Assembly (NCBI GenBank): GCA_964449285.1
Contig: CAYUZX010000012.1
Location: 1-64,000 of the forward strand
Source: QYOJ01 sp964449285
Lineage (GTDB): Bacteria > Bacteroidota > Bacteroidia > Bacteroidales > FEN-979
Reading direction: 5' to 3'
DNA: 64,000 nucleotides
Each line of letters opens with the position of its first letter. Position 1 is the first letter of the stretch. Positions 17,335-26,098 of the stretch are shown piece after piece. The position numbers were made by a program, and so were the translations under genes. The notes beneath the pieces were generated by a model that saw only the letters and a program-made list of their open reading frames with translations, was not told the DNA's origin and did no database searches.

Positions 17335-20300
17335 TTACCGTATCGTCAGCTTCGCCCTATACGATTCGGTTTCGCTCACCATCCTGACAAGATAAATACC
17401 TGATGACAGTCCTGAAAGATTGACTAACTCCCGTAGGTTACCATCAGACGTATTCAGCTGTTTCGTCATCATGTTGCGCCCAAACAGATCGACAACTTGC
17501 AAAGTATAGGGTTGTTTTGCAGCACCGGTCAGAGTTATTGTCACCTCGCCGGATGCCGGATTGGGATAAACCTTCAGCCGGTTTTTGAATCCTGTCTCTC
17601 CGGGATTTACGGCTGTGATATCGGCAATAGCAAAGTCGTCAATAGCAAAATCCCCCTTCTGGCCACAGGAGGTGATTCCCCTGAACCGCAGGGCAACCAC
17701 CTGTCCGTTCCAAGGGGAAAGATCGATCTCCAGCTCTTTCCATTCATCTCCCTGGTTGCCGAGGATGGGTTGAACGATATCGTTAACAATCGTTGATCCG
17801 TCAAAAAGATCAACATGAAATTGCCCTATATCGGCTCCCCAGGCATGGTACCAGATCGTCAGCGTGGGAGCGACCCCATGCCGGAGATCAACACACGGCG
17901 TGTTGATGATAGCCTCTTTATCCAGGCAATAGGCTGATGGCTCCATGTAGAGATACTTCCCAGAATAAGATCCTGTGGTATGGTCGGTAGTGGGACCGGT
18001 TTGACCTGTTGAGGTTGGCCCGTAATACGTTCGCCAATCGTGCTGGTCGTAGACATCATTGGCCAGGTTATACCATCCCTGTTCCAGGTTACAAGTATAG
18101 AGTTCGCAGATGGGTGCGGAAGCACATTGTACCCATGTATCGAAATTCTGCTCGTATCCTAATGAAATGGTTATTCCGTCGATCACCTCGATGGGGATCT
18201 CCAGCAGGTTGTTCGCGGGATTCTGATCGGCCGAATAGTCGATCCAGGCTTTGAGGTTATAAGACCCAACAGTTGAGATGTCAATTGTCTCAGAGAACAG
18301 ATAGATGATTGTAGAATCCGGATCAATCGTACCGGTGTAGCTCTCCGTGACTTCCGTATTGTTATCCAGCTGGAACTTCAGTGTAGGGTTTATGATCGAT
18401 TCGGTGCCAAAATTCCTGACTTCAACAGAGACTGGCACGGTTGACAGATTCATCAAACTTGCCTGGAAGAGACCCCATTGGGCTGTAGGGATAGAGACCA
18501 TCATCGCATCTGTGGGGAAGCAATTAAATGTTCCTGGAGTCTTTTCCAGTGCGACGGCCCTTCTGCCTGTTGCCCCGTTCTCGCCGAGTGCCCTGACAGT
18601 GAACCATGAACTGGTGACAGTATTGGTATCTTCAACGATAATGGAGGTAGCAGAGGTCACTCCTATCGAGTCCATATACTTCTCACCCAGTTTCATAACC
18701 TCATAGGATGTAGCTCCGAAAACAGGACTCCAGCTGAAGTGCGTAACACCGATGCAAGCCCAGTCGACCTGCAGGTTGCAGGGCACTCCCAGGATGGTAA
18801 AAGGTGCGTCCGTTTGCGAAACCGAACTCCCCCTGGTGATTCTGACGAGGGCTTCACCGGTAACTGTATTGGGAATGGTCCAGCTGAAGAAGCGAGTTCC
18901 TCCTGCCATATTTTCTGCGATGATCTCCCAGGTTTGGCCGTTATCCAGCGACGACTCCAACGTAAAGGTCTGACTTTCGCCAAACGCATCCCAGCGGATG
19001 AGTTCCGAAGTGCCGGGAACCATCGATTCTCCGCCAACGGGATAAGTAAGGACTACATCCTGAGGGATGAACTCATAGATCACATAGTAGGTTTGTGGTC
19101 CCTGGGGAACGGTTGCTCCCTGAACCTGAACGGTATATGTCCCAGCATCGGGGCTGTCGAGTGTCACCTGTTCCATGTTATTCCTGTCGTCGGTTCCTCT
19201 GAACGCTGACATGTTGAGGCTGTCGGGGTTCGGGTAGTGACTGAGTTTCCAGGGAAGCCAGGTGGTGGAACCAGGGTCGGTGAGGGTCATGTTGAGGTTA
19301 TTCACCAATGCCCAGTTGGTGTTAACCGATGCTTCATAGTCGGTCCAGTAGATCATCACCCTGAGTTGAGCCACGTTGGCCGGGACGTCTACGAGATGGG
19401 TAATGGTACTGCCCTGGTTGAGGGAACCCGAATCAAACCGGGCCTCTTCAATCACCTTAACAGCTCGCAGTGCATTAATACGACCCCATCCGAATTTAAA
19501 GTCGGGACCCGGATTTCCAAGGTCTTCCGCAGTATTTAGCAGGATGCCTTTCATCAATCCGGCCATTGGGTCATTTCCGGAGTAAGTTTCCCGGTAAGCC
19601 TGGTATAACTGGGCCAGTGTGCCAGCTACACCCGGGCAGGACATGGAGGTGCCCGATTTCAACGCATACGTATTGGGATCGACGGTTGAATAGACATTGG
19701 AACCTTTAGCAGCACAGTCAGGCTTGATACGGCCGTCGTGTGCCGGCCCCCGACTGCTGGAAGTTGAGAGCCCGTCGGCGTAGTCGACGTTGGCGACCGC
19801 AATTACGTTCTTGCCGATTTTATGGCCGCCGGTGACATTCCCCCAACCCGCGCCTGCTCCATAGCCGCAGTTGCTTGTACCGTCGTTGCCTGCAGAGAAC
19901 ACATGCAACAGGGAAGGATAGACCCGAACCTGCTGATCAAGGGTGCGGGCCAGAGTGGTGTATCCTGCATTGCACCCATTGCTGTAGGATGTGGAGGTAA
20001 TCCTGACCCCCAGGTTGCCATAATCCTGAGGAATGGCGCTGAAACCAGGGTAATTGCTAGCGCTATATACATAAAGTTCGGCGCCAAAGGCATTGCCTTT
20101 CCCGAGAGGGTTTACATTGCCAGCAGCCATGATGATGCCCGCACAGTGGTCGCCGTGGTCGCCGCTGTTGTTGCCCAGGAACTGCGCCAGGATTCTTTCC
20201 TGGTAATCGATATGTGGTCCGATGACGCCGTCGTCCTGGAGCTCAACGTGAACCCCGGTTCCGTCATAATGGCGTCCGGCACCGTAATCGGTCGCAATGG

Positions 20301-20970
20301 CATTGGTACGATGGAGCGTGCGTCCCGTAGAGTTCTCAGGCTCAGGCTCGGGGTAAACGGGTTCCATGAAGACAACAAAAGGGAGGGCGGCAATAGACTG
20401 GATCTGATCTTGTGGAACAGCTACGTTGATATAGTGGCCGAAGTTTTCACTCAGGATAAGCGGAAGTCCTTTCGCCTGCAATGCGCCGGCAACCTGATCG
20501 GGGTTGAGGTTGGGGTAATAATTAACCAGAACACTGATGCTTCCATTGTCCATGATCGCATGATTGGGGAAGTTCCCTTCATAAAGATCCGGGGAGAGTT
20601 TGTAATCGACATCAATGGCTGAAATACTACGGATGCCCTTTCCTGTCAGCGCCCCTGCATTAAAATCCTGCCGGAAAGCTGCGAAATAGGCATTTTGCGG
20701 AAGGTAGTCCAATAAGTTGACTCCAGCATCGTTAAGGGCCATCTTTGTCATTTGATCGGGGATTTCATAGAACTGGATGATCTTGAAGAACTGGCCATTA
20801 TATAGGGTTTCAGAGGAAACCGAAAAGGATGAGAGAAATGCCTCCGTGTTGGCTTCGGGGACAACCGTCCCGGTTTTAAAATGGAGAGTAAAATCACCGG
20901 ATTGAGGTTGTGAGAAGATGGTTGCAGTCACCAGCAGGCACACTGTCAGGAGGGAAGATCGTAAAGCCAT
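17335..20970 (-). CDS. Large secreted S8 subtilisin-like protease with T9SS C-terminal domain
   Basis: The start was set at MALRSSLLTVCLL: it gives a clean signal peptide and lies 29 bases downstream of a good promoter, whereas the longer frame (to 21030) begins inside that promoter. The mature protein has an N-terminal prodomain-like region, then the S8 triad: Asp in VELQDDGV, His in HGDHCAGI, Ser in SGTSMSCPG. Later come Ig-like/Fn3-like domains, a MAM-like sandwich (about residues 1000-1130, LTIWYHAWG and FAIDDFAI), and a type A sorting domain (LKVYPNPASGEV, SSGIYLVRM). It is expected on the cell surface or outside, degrading proteins or peptides. Confidence 0.93.
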   Translation of the reverse strand: MALRSSLLTVCLLVTATIFSQPQSGDFTLHFKTGTVVPEANTEAFLSSFSVSSETLYNGQFFKIIQFYEIPDQMTKMALNDAGVNLLDYLPQNAYFAAFRQDFNAGALTGKGIRSISAIDVDYKLSPDLYEGNFPNHAIMDNGSISVLVNYYPNLNPDQVAGALQAKGLPLILSENFGHYINVAVPQDQIQSIAALPFVVFMEPVYPEPEPENSTGRTLHRTNAIATDYGAGRHYDGTGVHVELQDDGVIGPHIDYQERILAQFLGNNSGDHGDHCAGIIMAAGNVNPLGKGNAFGAELYVYSASNYPGFSAIPQDYGNLGVRITSTSYSNGCNAGYTTLARTLDQQVRVYPSLLHVFSAGNDGTSNCGYGAGAGWGNVTGGHKIGKNVIAVANVDYADGLSTSSSRGPAHDGRIKPDCAAKGSNVYSTVDPNTYALKSGTSMSCPGVAGTLAQLYQAYRETYSGNDPMAGLMKGILLNTAEDLGNPGPDFKFGWGRINALRAVKVIEEARFDSGSLNQGSTITHLVDVPANVAQLRVMIYWTDYEASVNTNWALVNNLNMTLTDPGSTTWLPWKLSHYPNPDSLNMSAFRGTDDRNNMEQVTLDSPDAGTYTVQVQGATVPQGPQTYYVIYEFIPQDVVLTYPVGGESMVPGTSELIRWDAFGESQTFTLESSLDNGQTWEIIAENMAGGTRFFSWTIPNTVTGEALVRITRGSSVSQTDAPFTILGVPCNLQVDWACIGVTHFSWSPVFGATSYEVMKLGEKYMDSIGVTSATSIIVEDTNTVTSSWFTVRALGENGATGRRAVALEKTPGTFNCFPTDAMMVSIPTAQWGLFQASLMNLSTVPVSVEVRNFGTESIINPTLKFQLDNNTEVTESYTGTIDPDSTIIYLFSETIDISTVGSYNLKAWIDYSADQNPANNLLEIPIEVIDGITISLGYEQNFDTWVQCASAPICELYTCNLEQGWYNLANDVYDQHDWRTYYGPTSTGQTGPTTDHTTGSYSGKYLYMEPSAYCLDKEAIINTPCVDLRHGVAPTLTIWYHAWGADIGQFHVDLFDGSTIVNDIVQPILGNQGDEWKELEIDLSPWNGQVVALRFRGITSCGQKGDFAIDDFAIADITAVNPGETGFKNRLKVYPNPASGEVTITLTGAAKQPYTLQVVDLFGRNMMTKQLNTSDGNLRELVNLSGLSSGIYLVRMVSETESYRAKLTIR

Positions 20971-20998
20971 AGTTACATATTTAATAAATTGAATTCGA

Positions 20999-21030
20999 CA
21001 AAGATACCAGAATTGATATAAAGAAGACAA
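20999..21030 (-). promoter_or_regulatory. Promoter of the subtilase gene (TTG-N21-TATCTTTG)
   Basis: On the minus strand, TTG at 21028-21030 is followed after 21 bases by TATCTTTG, a full Bacteroidota consensus. The predicted transcript would start around 20992, only just upstream of the chosen ATG, which rules out the longer start. Confidence 0.7.
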
Positions 21031-21047
21031 GAAAGCGGCTTTAGTGG

Positions 21048-21296
21048 TTGCATCACAGACAGGGAGATTGTGATAAGGTGATGAGCAATGGATTTTCTAT
21101 CTTTACCCCCGGAATCGGATTGGGTATGGAGCTATCTAAAAACGTATTGGCCGGACAAGTATCAATCGGGATGAAAGGGGCCGACCCTGAACTACACTTC
21201 CGGTATAAATATTACGTAGCTTCAGTTTACTATTCACTTCCTCTGGTGGGATTTTACAGCAGGGGAACCGGGGTGAAAATCGGCATGGGATTTTAG
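21048..21296 (+). pseudogene. C-terminal outer-membrane barrel remnant (uncertain)
   Basis: The sequence reads like the end of a beta-barrel: alternating hydrophobic strands (FSIFTPGIGLGMEL, YYVASVYYSLPLVGF) and a final Phe (VKIGMGF). There is no signal peptide, only a TTG start, and 82 codons is far too short for a barrel. The stop codon abuts the ATG of the next gene. It is probably the 3' stump of a deleted outer-membrane protein. Confidence 0.35.
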
Positions 21297-22217
21297 ATGA
21301 AAACGGAAGGACATAGCGACTCAAAACGTGCGGTTATAATTGCCTTGATCGGCAACTTACTCATCTTTGTCATTAAACTGATCGTCTCCTTTATTACCAC
21401 CAGCTCGGCTATGCTGGCAGAAGCGATCCACTCCTTTGCCGACTGTTTCAACCAGGTCTTTCTGCTCATCGGAGATGTAAGATCCAAACACCCTGCTACG
21501 GAGCGGCATAGTTTCGGGTTCAGCCGCGAAGTCTTTTTCTGGTCGTTGCTGGTAGCAGTCCTCCTCTTTTTCGTTGGAGCTCTCTTTTCCATCTACGAAG
21601 GGATTCATAAGCTACTGAACCCAGAAGAGATGAAAGAGATCTACTGGATCTTTATCGTACTGCTGATCTCCATTACCATTGAAGCGAAGAGTTTTCATGT
21701 CGCCTTCAAAGCGTTCCGAAAGAAGAGCGCCAAACCTCTTCTGAAAGCGATTGAAGAATCAACGGACACCAATCTCCTGGTTATCATTCTGGAAGATTTC
21801 GCCGCTTTAACCGGACTGACCATTGTACTGGCAACCACTGTAATATCTATATTTTATCCGATTTTTGATGCCATTGGAAGTATTTTGGTTGGTGTGCTCC
21901 TGGCAGCCATCTCTTACAAAATGGCTTTCGAGATCAAACGCTTCATCGTGGGGGAGAGCATCCCACGGGAAAAAAGGACACTGATCAAACGGATCCTGCA
22001 GGAATATCAATTGGTGGAGCATGTCAACCGCATCCGAACCATGGTGGTGGGCAACGACAAATACATGGTAATCATCTCGGTAGATATTGATGACGAAGCC
22101 ACCGGATATTACACCGAAGACATCCTCGATGAGATCAAACAACGGATTTTACAAACGATTCCTGAGGTGGAGGAGGTGTACATTGACATTCAGGATCTTA
22201 GAAGGAGCACCTATTAG
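21297..22217 (+). CDS. Cation diffusion facilitator (CDF) metal exporter
   Basis: 306 aa inner-membrane antiporter expected to expel zinc or a related divalent ion. Six transmembrane helices are visible in the first 210 residues. TM2 carries AEAIHSFADCFNQ, where His and Asp are the metal-site residues, and TM5 carries IILEDFAALTG. The C-terminal cytosolic domain (about 215-306) has the ferredoxin-like pattern VEHVNRIRTMVVG and VEEVYIDIQD. The sequence layout resembles the ZnT9-like branch of the family. It pairs functionally with the ZIP importer at the left edge, though they are not linked. Confidence 0.9.
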   Translation: MKTEGHSDSKRAVIIALIGNLLIFVIKLIVSFITTSSAMLAEAIHSFADCFNQVFLLIGDVRSKHPATERHSFGFSREVFFWSLLVAVLLFFVGALFSIYEGIHKLLNPEEMKEIYWIFIVLLISITIEAKSFHVAFKAFRKKSAKPLLKAIEESTDTNLLVIILEDFAALTGLTIVLATTVISIFYPIFDAIGSILVGVLLAAISYKMAFEIKRFIVGESIPREKRTLIKRILQEYQLVEHVNRIRTMVVGNDKYMVIISVDIDDEATGYYTEDILDEIKQRILQTIPEVEEVYIDIQDLRRSTY

Positions 22218-22327
22218 AAATAGTGAAGCAGTGAAATGGCGAAATGGGGTGGTGGTGAAGTGACGGTTCGCTGAAGACTGGTATTGCATTTTCTTCATAA
22301 CCATCACACGCTCACATGCTCACACCC

Positions 22328-23164
22328 TCAGAGGCTATACAATAACTTGATCTCCTCCGCCCACAAACTCTCATCCGGTGTCTCCAGAATCAGTGGCATA
22401 TTGTCAAAACGGGAATCATGCATGATCCGTTTGAATGGGAGTAATCCTAATGTTCCTTTCCCGATACTTTCGTGGCGGTCGACCCGGCTGCCGAGGGGTT
22501 TCTTGGCATCATTGAGGTGCATCCCGCAGAGGAAGTTGAATCCAACCACGTTTTCGAAATGGCTAAAGGTACCATCAAAGCCTTGGTCGGTGCTCAGATC
22601 GTACCCGGCGGCAAATGAGTGGCAGGTGTCGATACAAACTCCCACCCGGCTTTTGTCATCCACGTGGTCGATCATGAAGGCGAGTTGTTCGAATTCAAAT
22701 CCCAGGTTGCTTCCCTGTCCGGCCGTGTTCTCGATCACGGCCGTCACCCCTTTTGTTTTATCCAGTGCAAGGTTTATCGATTCAGCGATCAATTTCATAC
22801 AGGCTTCGTCGGAGATCTGCTTCAGCGTGCTTCCCGGGTGGAAGTTGAGCAGTTCCAACCCTAGCTGCTCGGCCCGCTGCATCTCGTCCAGGAAGGCGCC
22901 GCGTGATTTGGCAAGCATCTCAGGGTCAGGATTTCCGAGATTGATCAGATAGCTATCATGCGGCAGGATATACTTCGGCGAGAAGCCGTATTTCTTGCAA
23001 TTGGCTTTGAATGCGCTGATGCTGGCAGCCGTGAGTGGTGATGACACCCATTGGCGCTGGTTTTTAGTAAATAGGGCGAAGGCTTTCGCTCCGATATCGT
23101 GGGCGTTCACAGGGGCGTTCTCCACACCTCCCGAGGCGCTGACATGGGCTCCGATGTATTTCAT
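22328..23164 (-). CDS. nfo: Deoxyribonuclease IV (AP endonuclease IV)
   Basis: TIM-barrel endonuclease that cuts 5' of abasic sites in base-excision repair. The start was set at MKYIGAHVSASGG, the family's usual opening, not at the ATG seven codons upstream. The three-zinc site is visible: IGAHVSA, HDSYLINLGNP, LNFHPGS, IENTAGQG, CIDTCHSFAAGYDL, HLNDAKKPLGSRVDRH and LETPD. Length of 278 aa is normal. Confidence 0.95.
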   Translation of the reverse strand: MKYIGAHVSASGGVENAPVNAHDIGAKAFALFTKNQRQWVSSPLTAASISAFKANCKKYGFSPKYILPHDSYLINLGNPDPEMLAKSRGAFLDEMQRAEQLGLELLNFHPGSTLKQISDEACMKLIAESINLALDKTKGVTAVIENTAGQGSNLGFEFEQLAFMIDHVDDKSRVGVCIDTCHSFAAGYDLSTDQGFDGTFSHFENVVGFNFLCGMHLNDAKKPLGSRVDRHESIGKGTLGLLPFKRIMHDSRFDNMPLILETPDESLWAEEIKLLYSL

Positions 23165-23189
23165 AGTGTAGGGATTTATGTGCAAGTAT

Positions 23190-23320
23190 ACGGAAAATGG
23201 TGAAATGGTGAAATTGCGAAAAGCGAAATTGCGAAATAGCGAAAAGCTGGATGCCGGATGCCAGATACCGGATATTTCTGTGACTTCGTGTCTTTGCGCC
23301 TTTGCGTCTTTGCGGTGAAG
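23190..23320. repeat. Spacer of degenerate short-period repeats
   Basis: Three repeat types follow one another: GGTGAAATGGTGAAATTGCG with more GCGAAA units, then GGATGCCGGATGCCAGATAC, then GTCTTTGCGCCTTTGCGTC. The last is the reverse-complement type of the run at 10288-10320. The first type recurs at about 22217-22245 and 48901-48925. Nothing codes here. Confidence 0.65.
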
Positions 23321-23322
23321 TC

Positions 23323-23350
23323 TTGCAAACGAGAAAACAGAGTATCTTTG
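23323..23350 (+). promoter_or_regulatory. Promoter (TTG-N17-TATCTTTG)
   Basis: TTG, 17 bases, then TATCTTTG, placed 22 bases before the ATG of the exported 286-aa protein. This supports the start at 23372 over an in-frame extension to 23258 that would cross the promoter and the upstream repeats. Confidence 0.65.
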
Positions 23351-23371
23351 AACGATACAAAGTTTTATCCC

Positions 23372-24232
23372 ATGAAAAAATTCTATTCAACTTTCTTTCT
23401 TTTGACCTGTATCGGCATTTCGGCAGTATATTCTCAGTTCCAGCCGCTGACAGGGAACGAGCTACCGGGAGCGGTTGTGGTTAGCACCTACAACTACACG
23501 CCTGAAACCATCTGGAACTACAATAGTGATGCTGCCCCGATGATATCCGAATATGGTTTCAACGCCCTGTTGGTTCAGAAATTCATGGTAGGGATGGAAG
23601 ATTTCAAGCTCGAAGCTTATTTCATGAACAGTCCTGAAGCGGCTTACGGCCCTTACTCCACTAATATCCTTGGATGCACCAAACAGGACTCTATTACCTC
23701 CTGGGACTGCCTCACTCAGTATCAATATAAAGCGGCTTACGGACGTTTTTACATGATTATAACTAACCAATCGGGCTCTAAGGGGGCACAGCAATACGGC
23801 TATACGATCACGCAGAAGTTCATGCAGCTCAATCCACAAACGTCCCTGGAGTTGCCTTACGTATTCAACGCACCAGCCTTTGCCGACAACCGTAACCAGG
23901 TCGACTTCGTCAGCGGCATGCTGGGGATGCAGAACAGTTTGCTTGGATGGGAAAATCTGATCGTTGGTGTACGTTTTGCCATGTATGCCGTCATCCTTCC
24001 CGATCCACGCGGGGAGATCTATTTTGCACAGATTACTTTCCCAACCCAAGCCGACATGTACAACTTCCTCACCCGCGCCAAACTGATGCAGAACGGCGTC
24101 CCCATCCAGGCCTATAACGATTACGGCTTCCTCTTCCGCGAATTCGTCATATCCGATCCCTCCAGCCCACTGACCATCTACTTCCTCCAGAGCTCCGTGC
24201 CGATTGCGATTGCGGAGGTGACGGAGGAGTGA
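23372..24232 (+). CDS. Exported protein of unknown function
   Basis: 286 aa with a signal peptide (MKKFYSTFFLLTCIGI, cleavage near VYSQ). The mature protein is rich in Tyr, Asn and Gln and mixes strands and helices; segments include NYTPETIWNYNSD, SWDCLTQYQYKAAYG and PTQADMYNFLTRAK. There is no lipobox, no T9SS tail and no recognisable family. It has its own promoter and stands 318 bp before the exopolysaccharide operon, on the same strand, so it may or may not be related to it. Confidence 0.65.
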   Translation: MKKFYSTFFLLTCIGISAVYSQFQPLTGNELPGAVVVSTYNYTPETIWNYNSDAAPMISEYGFNALLVQKFMVGMEDFKLEAYFMNSPEAAYGPYSTNILGCTKQDSITSWDCLTQYQYKAAYGRFYMIITNQSGSKGAQQYGYTITQKFMQLNPQTSLELPYVFNAPAFADNRNQVDFVSGMLGMQNSLLGWENLIVGVRFAMYAVILPDPRGEIYFAQITFPTQADMYNFLTRAKLMQNGVPIQAYNDYGFLFREFVISDPSSPLTIYFLQSSVPIAIAEVTEE

Positions 24233-24550
24233 GGTAATTGGGGCAAGTGAGGGAAAGGGGTGCAAGTGAGGAAAGTGGGGATAGTGTTTTGGATTATAGC
24301 CGGGAAGATTCAGCTACTTTTTTCGTTTTCATTGATTTTTTGGTTCGATTCAAAACCAAAGGATGGCATTATCAAATGCTGGTCTGATTGTCTGGGAATG
24401 CTGGTGTGCAATCCCCGCCCCTACGCCGGATCCCACCTCCTCCATCAGGGTACTGCCATACTTTCGTGTACTATAAAAACAACCAAACCGCATATATATG
24501 TAGAAAAATCCATACCTTTGCAACGACTCACTCTAACTAAAAAAACGACG
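24233..24550. other. 318-bp spacer with dispersed repeat pieces and a promoter element
   Basis: It starts with a degenerate GCAAGTGAGG run, then carries a piece reading GTGCAATCCCCGCCCCTACG, a GC-rich repeat type related in composition to the palindrome at 51660. Near the end, TACCTTTG (24513-24520) is a good -7 element for the following operon; its -33 is not clear. An in-frame extension of the next gene across this stretch looks non-coding. Confidence 0.5.
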
Positions 24551-26098
24551 ATGATGATGCGGTTGATTGTTTGTCTCTCTTTTCTACTTATTGTAACCCT
24601 CGTACCCAGTATTACTCTGGAAGCAATAACACCACTTTCACCACCCGATACCCTCGGGCAGGCAAAACAACTCCGGGATGCCGGAAAGCTGAAGGATGCC
24701 CTGAAACTGCTGGAACCATACTACACTGCCCATCCGACTGATCTCAACGCAGCCTGGATCTATGCTCAAACAGCCTACTGGGTCAAGCGGTTCGGACTTT
24801 CGCAACAGATCTACGAGACGGCCATCAGGACCCATCCAAAAAATCTTTACATCCAGCTCGATTACGCCAAGATGCTTGTGGATATTGGAAAATACGAAAA
24901 GGCGATGCCTTATTTACAGGCTTATCTGGCGTATGATTCGACAAATACGCAGGCTAAACTGATCATTGCCAAAATGACTTTCTGGAAAGGGAATTACAAA
25001 GAGGCAGAGGACAACGCTTCTGAACTGGTGACGGCGGATCCGGCTAATACGCAAGCGGCCTCCTTGCTCGATGCGATCCGCCTGGCTAAAAGTCCCTGGA
25101 TCGGAATCACCGGCTCCTATTATACCGACAACCAGCCACTGCAAACGATTTTTCCTGTGCTCGAAAGTAACATCTGGCTGCATCCGCTCTCCACCCTGCG
25201 TTTCAGCGTCAGGAGCCCATTCTTTTCACAGGGAGGAACATATACAAACGCCCTCTGGATTCAGGCCGGCAACAGCTCTTTCATCTGGAAAGGAAACTGG
25301 AAGATTACTGTTGACGCAGGGGTGCTGAAGTATCCCTATAAAAATACTACCACCTGGACAGGTAATCTGGAATTGGAGAAACGGTCGTTCCGCCACCTTG
25401 TCACCACCCTCCAGGCCGAACGGAAACCCTATTTTTCCACCGGAAGCAGCATCGATACGGTGATCAATGAGTACCATGTTGCCGAAACCATCCACTGGGA
25501 TAACTTCAACTCATGGAATGGACAGGTCTCTTTCAATCTTGACTATTTCCTGGCAGATAAGAACTCCATCTACTCCTTTGCTGCCTGGGGACTTGCTCCT
25601 CCTATCAAGGCTTCGGTATTCGATTTCAGGCTGGGATATGGGTTCGGCTACAGCACCGCTACTGATGACAACTTTCAACCCACCGAAAAAAAATCAGATA
25701 TCATTGCTAATTACGATCCTGCCGTAGGCATCGAAGGGATCTATTATCCCTACTTTACCCCGAAGCAACAGCTTGTCAACTCCGCCTTGTTATCGATAGG
25801 TATTCACCCGGTGAAAGGATTCGATATCGGCATCAGCGGGAACCTGGGATTCTATGCTACGGCTCAAATCCCCTATTTCTATCTGGATACAAATAACTTC
25901 GGTGAAGATGTTATCAAAAAGGGATTCAGCAAGGAGAAGTATTTCCCTTTTACTATCAGTGCCTTTGCCTCTGTTCAGTTATCAAAAAAAGTCAGCATTC
26001 GTGCTGATTACAAATACAATAGCACCTACTTTTGGGCAGAACATTATGCGGGTTTGCAACTAAAGATTCATCTCTGGAATGCGAAAAAGCGGAAATAA
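24551..26098 (+). CDS. TPR protein with outer-membrane beta-barrel (BcsC/YaiO-like export component)
   Basis: The start was set at MMMRLIVCLSFLL because it gives a signal peptide (cleavage near SITLEA) and follows a TACCTTTG promoter element. Residues ~35-175 form three to four TPR repeats (LGQAKQLRDAGKLKDALKLL, AWIYAQTAYWVKRFGLS, AKLIIAKMTFWKGNYKEAED). From ~180 to the end alternating aromatic strands form a barrel (PWIGITGSYYTD to FWAEHYAGLQLKIHLW), as in YaiO and the C-terminal part of BcsC. In synthase-dependent systems such a protein guides polysaccharide across the periplasm and outer membrane. It overlaps the glycosyltransferase gene by 20 bases. Confidence 0.75.
   Translation: MMMRLIVCLSFLLIVTLVPSITLEAITPLSPPDTLGQAKQLRDAGKLKDALKLLEPYYTAHPTDLNAAWIYAQTAYWVKRFGLSQQIYETAIRTHPKNLYIQLDYAKMLVDIGKYEKAMPYLQAYLAYDSTNTQAKLIIAKMTFWKGNYKEAEDNASELVTADPANTQAASLLDAIRLAKSPWIGITGSYYTDNQPLQTIFPVLESNIWLHPLSTLRFSVRSPFFSQGGTYTNALWIQAGNSSFIWKGNWKITVDAGVLKYPYKNTTTWTGNLELEKRSFRHLVTTLQAERKPYFSTGSSIDTVINEYHVAETIHWDNFNSWNGQVSFNLDYFLADKNSIYSFAAWGLAPPIKASVFDFRLGYGFGYSTATDDNFQPTEKKSDIIANYDPAVGIEGIYYPYFTPKQQLVNSALLSIGIHPVKGFDIGISGNLGFYATAQIPYFYLDTNNFGEDVIKKGFSKEKYFPFTISAFASVQLSKKVSIRADYKYNSTYFWAEHYAGLQLKIHLWNAKKRK

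Noticed and set aside
19822..20622. 266-codon plus-strand frame opposite the subtilase
   Set aside because: Mirrors the codon pattern of the subtilase strand and encodes no domain; the subtilase triad on the other strand is unambiguous.
22217..23330. Possible CRISPR array because of short repeats
   Set aside because: Units are 7-9 bases, degenerate and without unique spacers of constant length; no cas genes are present.
24260..24550. N-terminal extension of the TPR/barrel gene
   Set aside because: The extension lacks a signal peptide, crosses a promoter element and spacer repeats, and the internal ATG gives a proper signal peptide.
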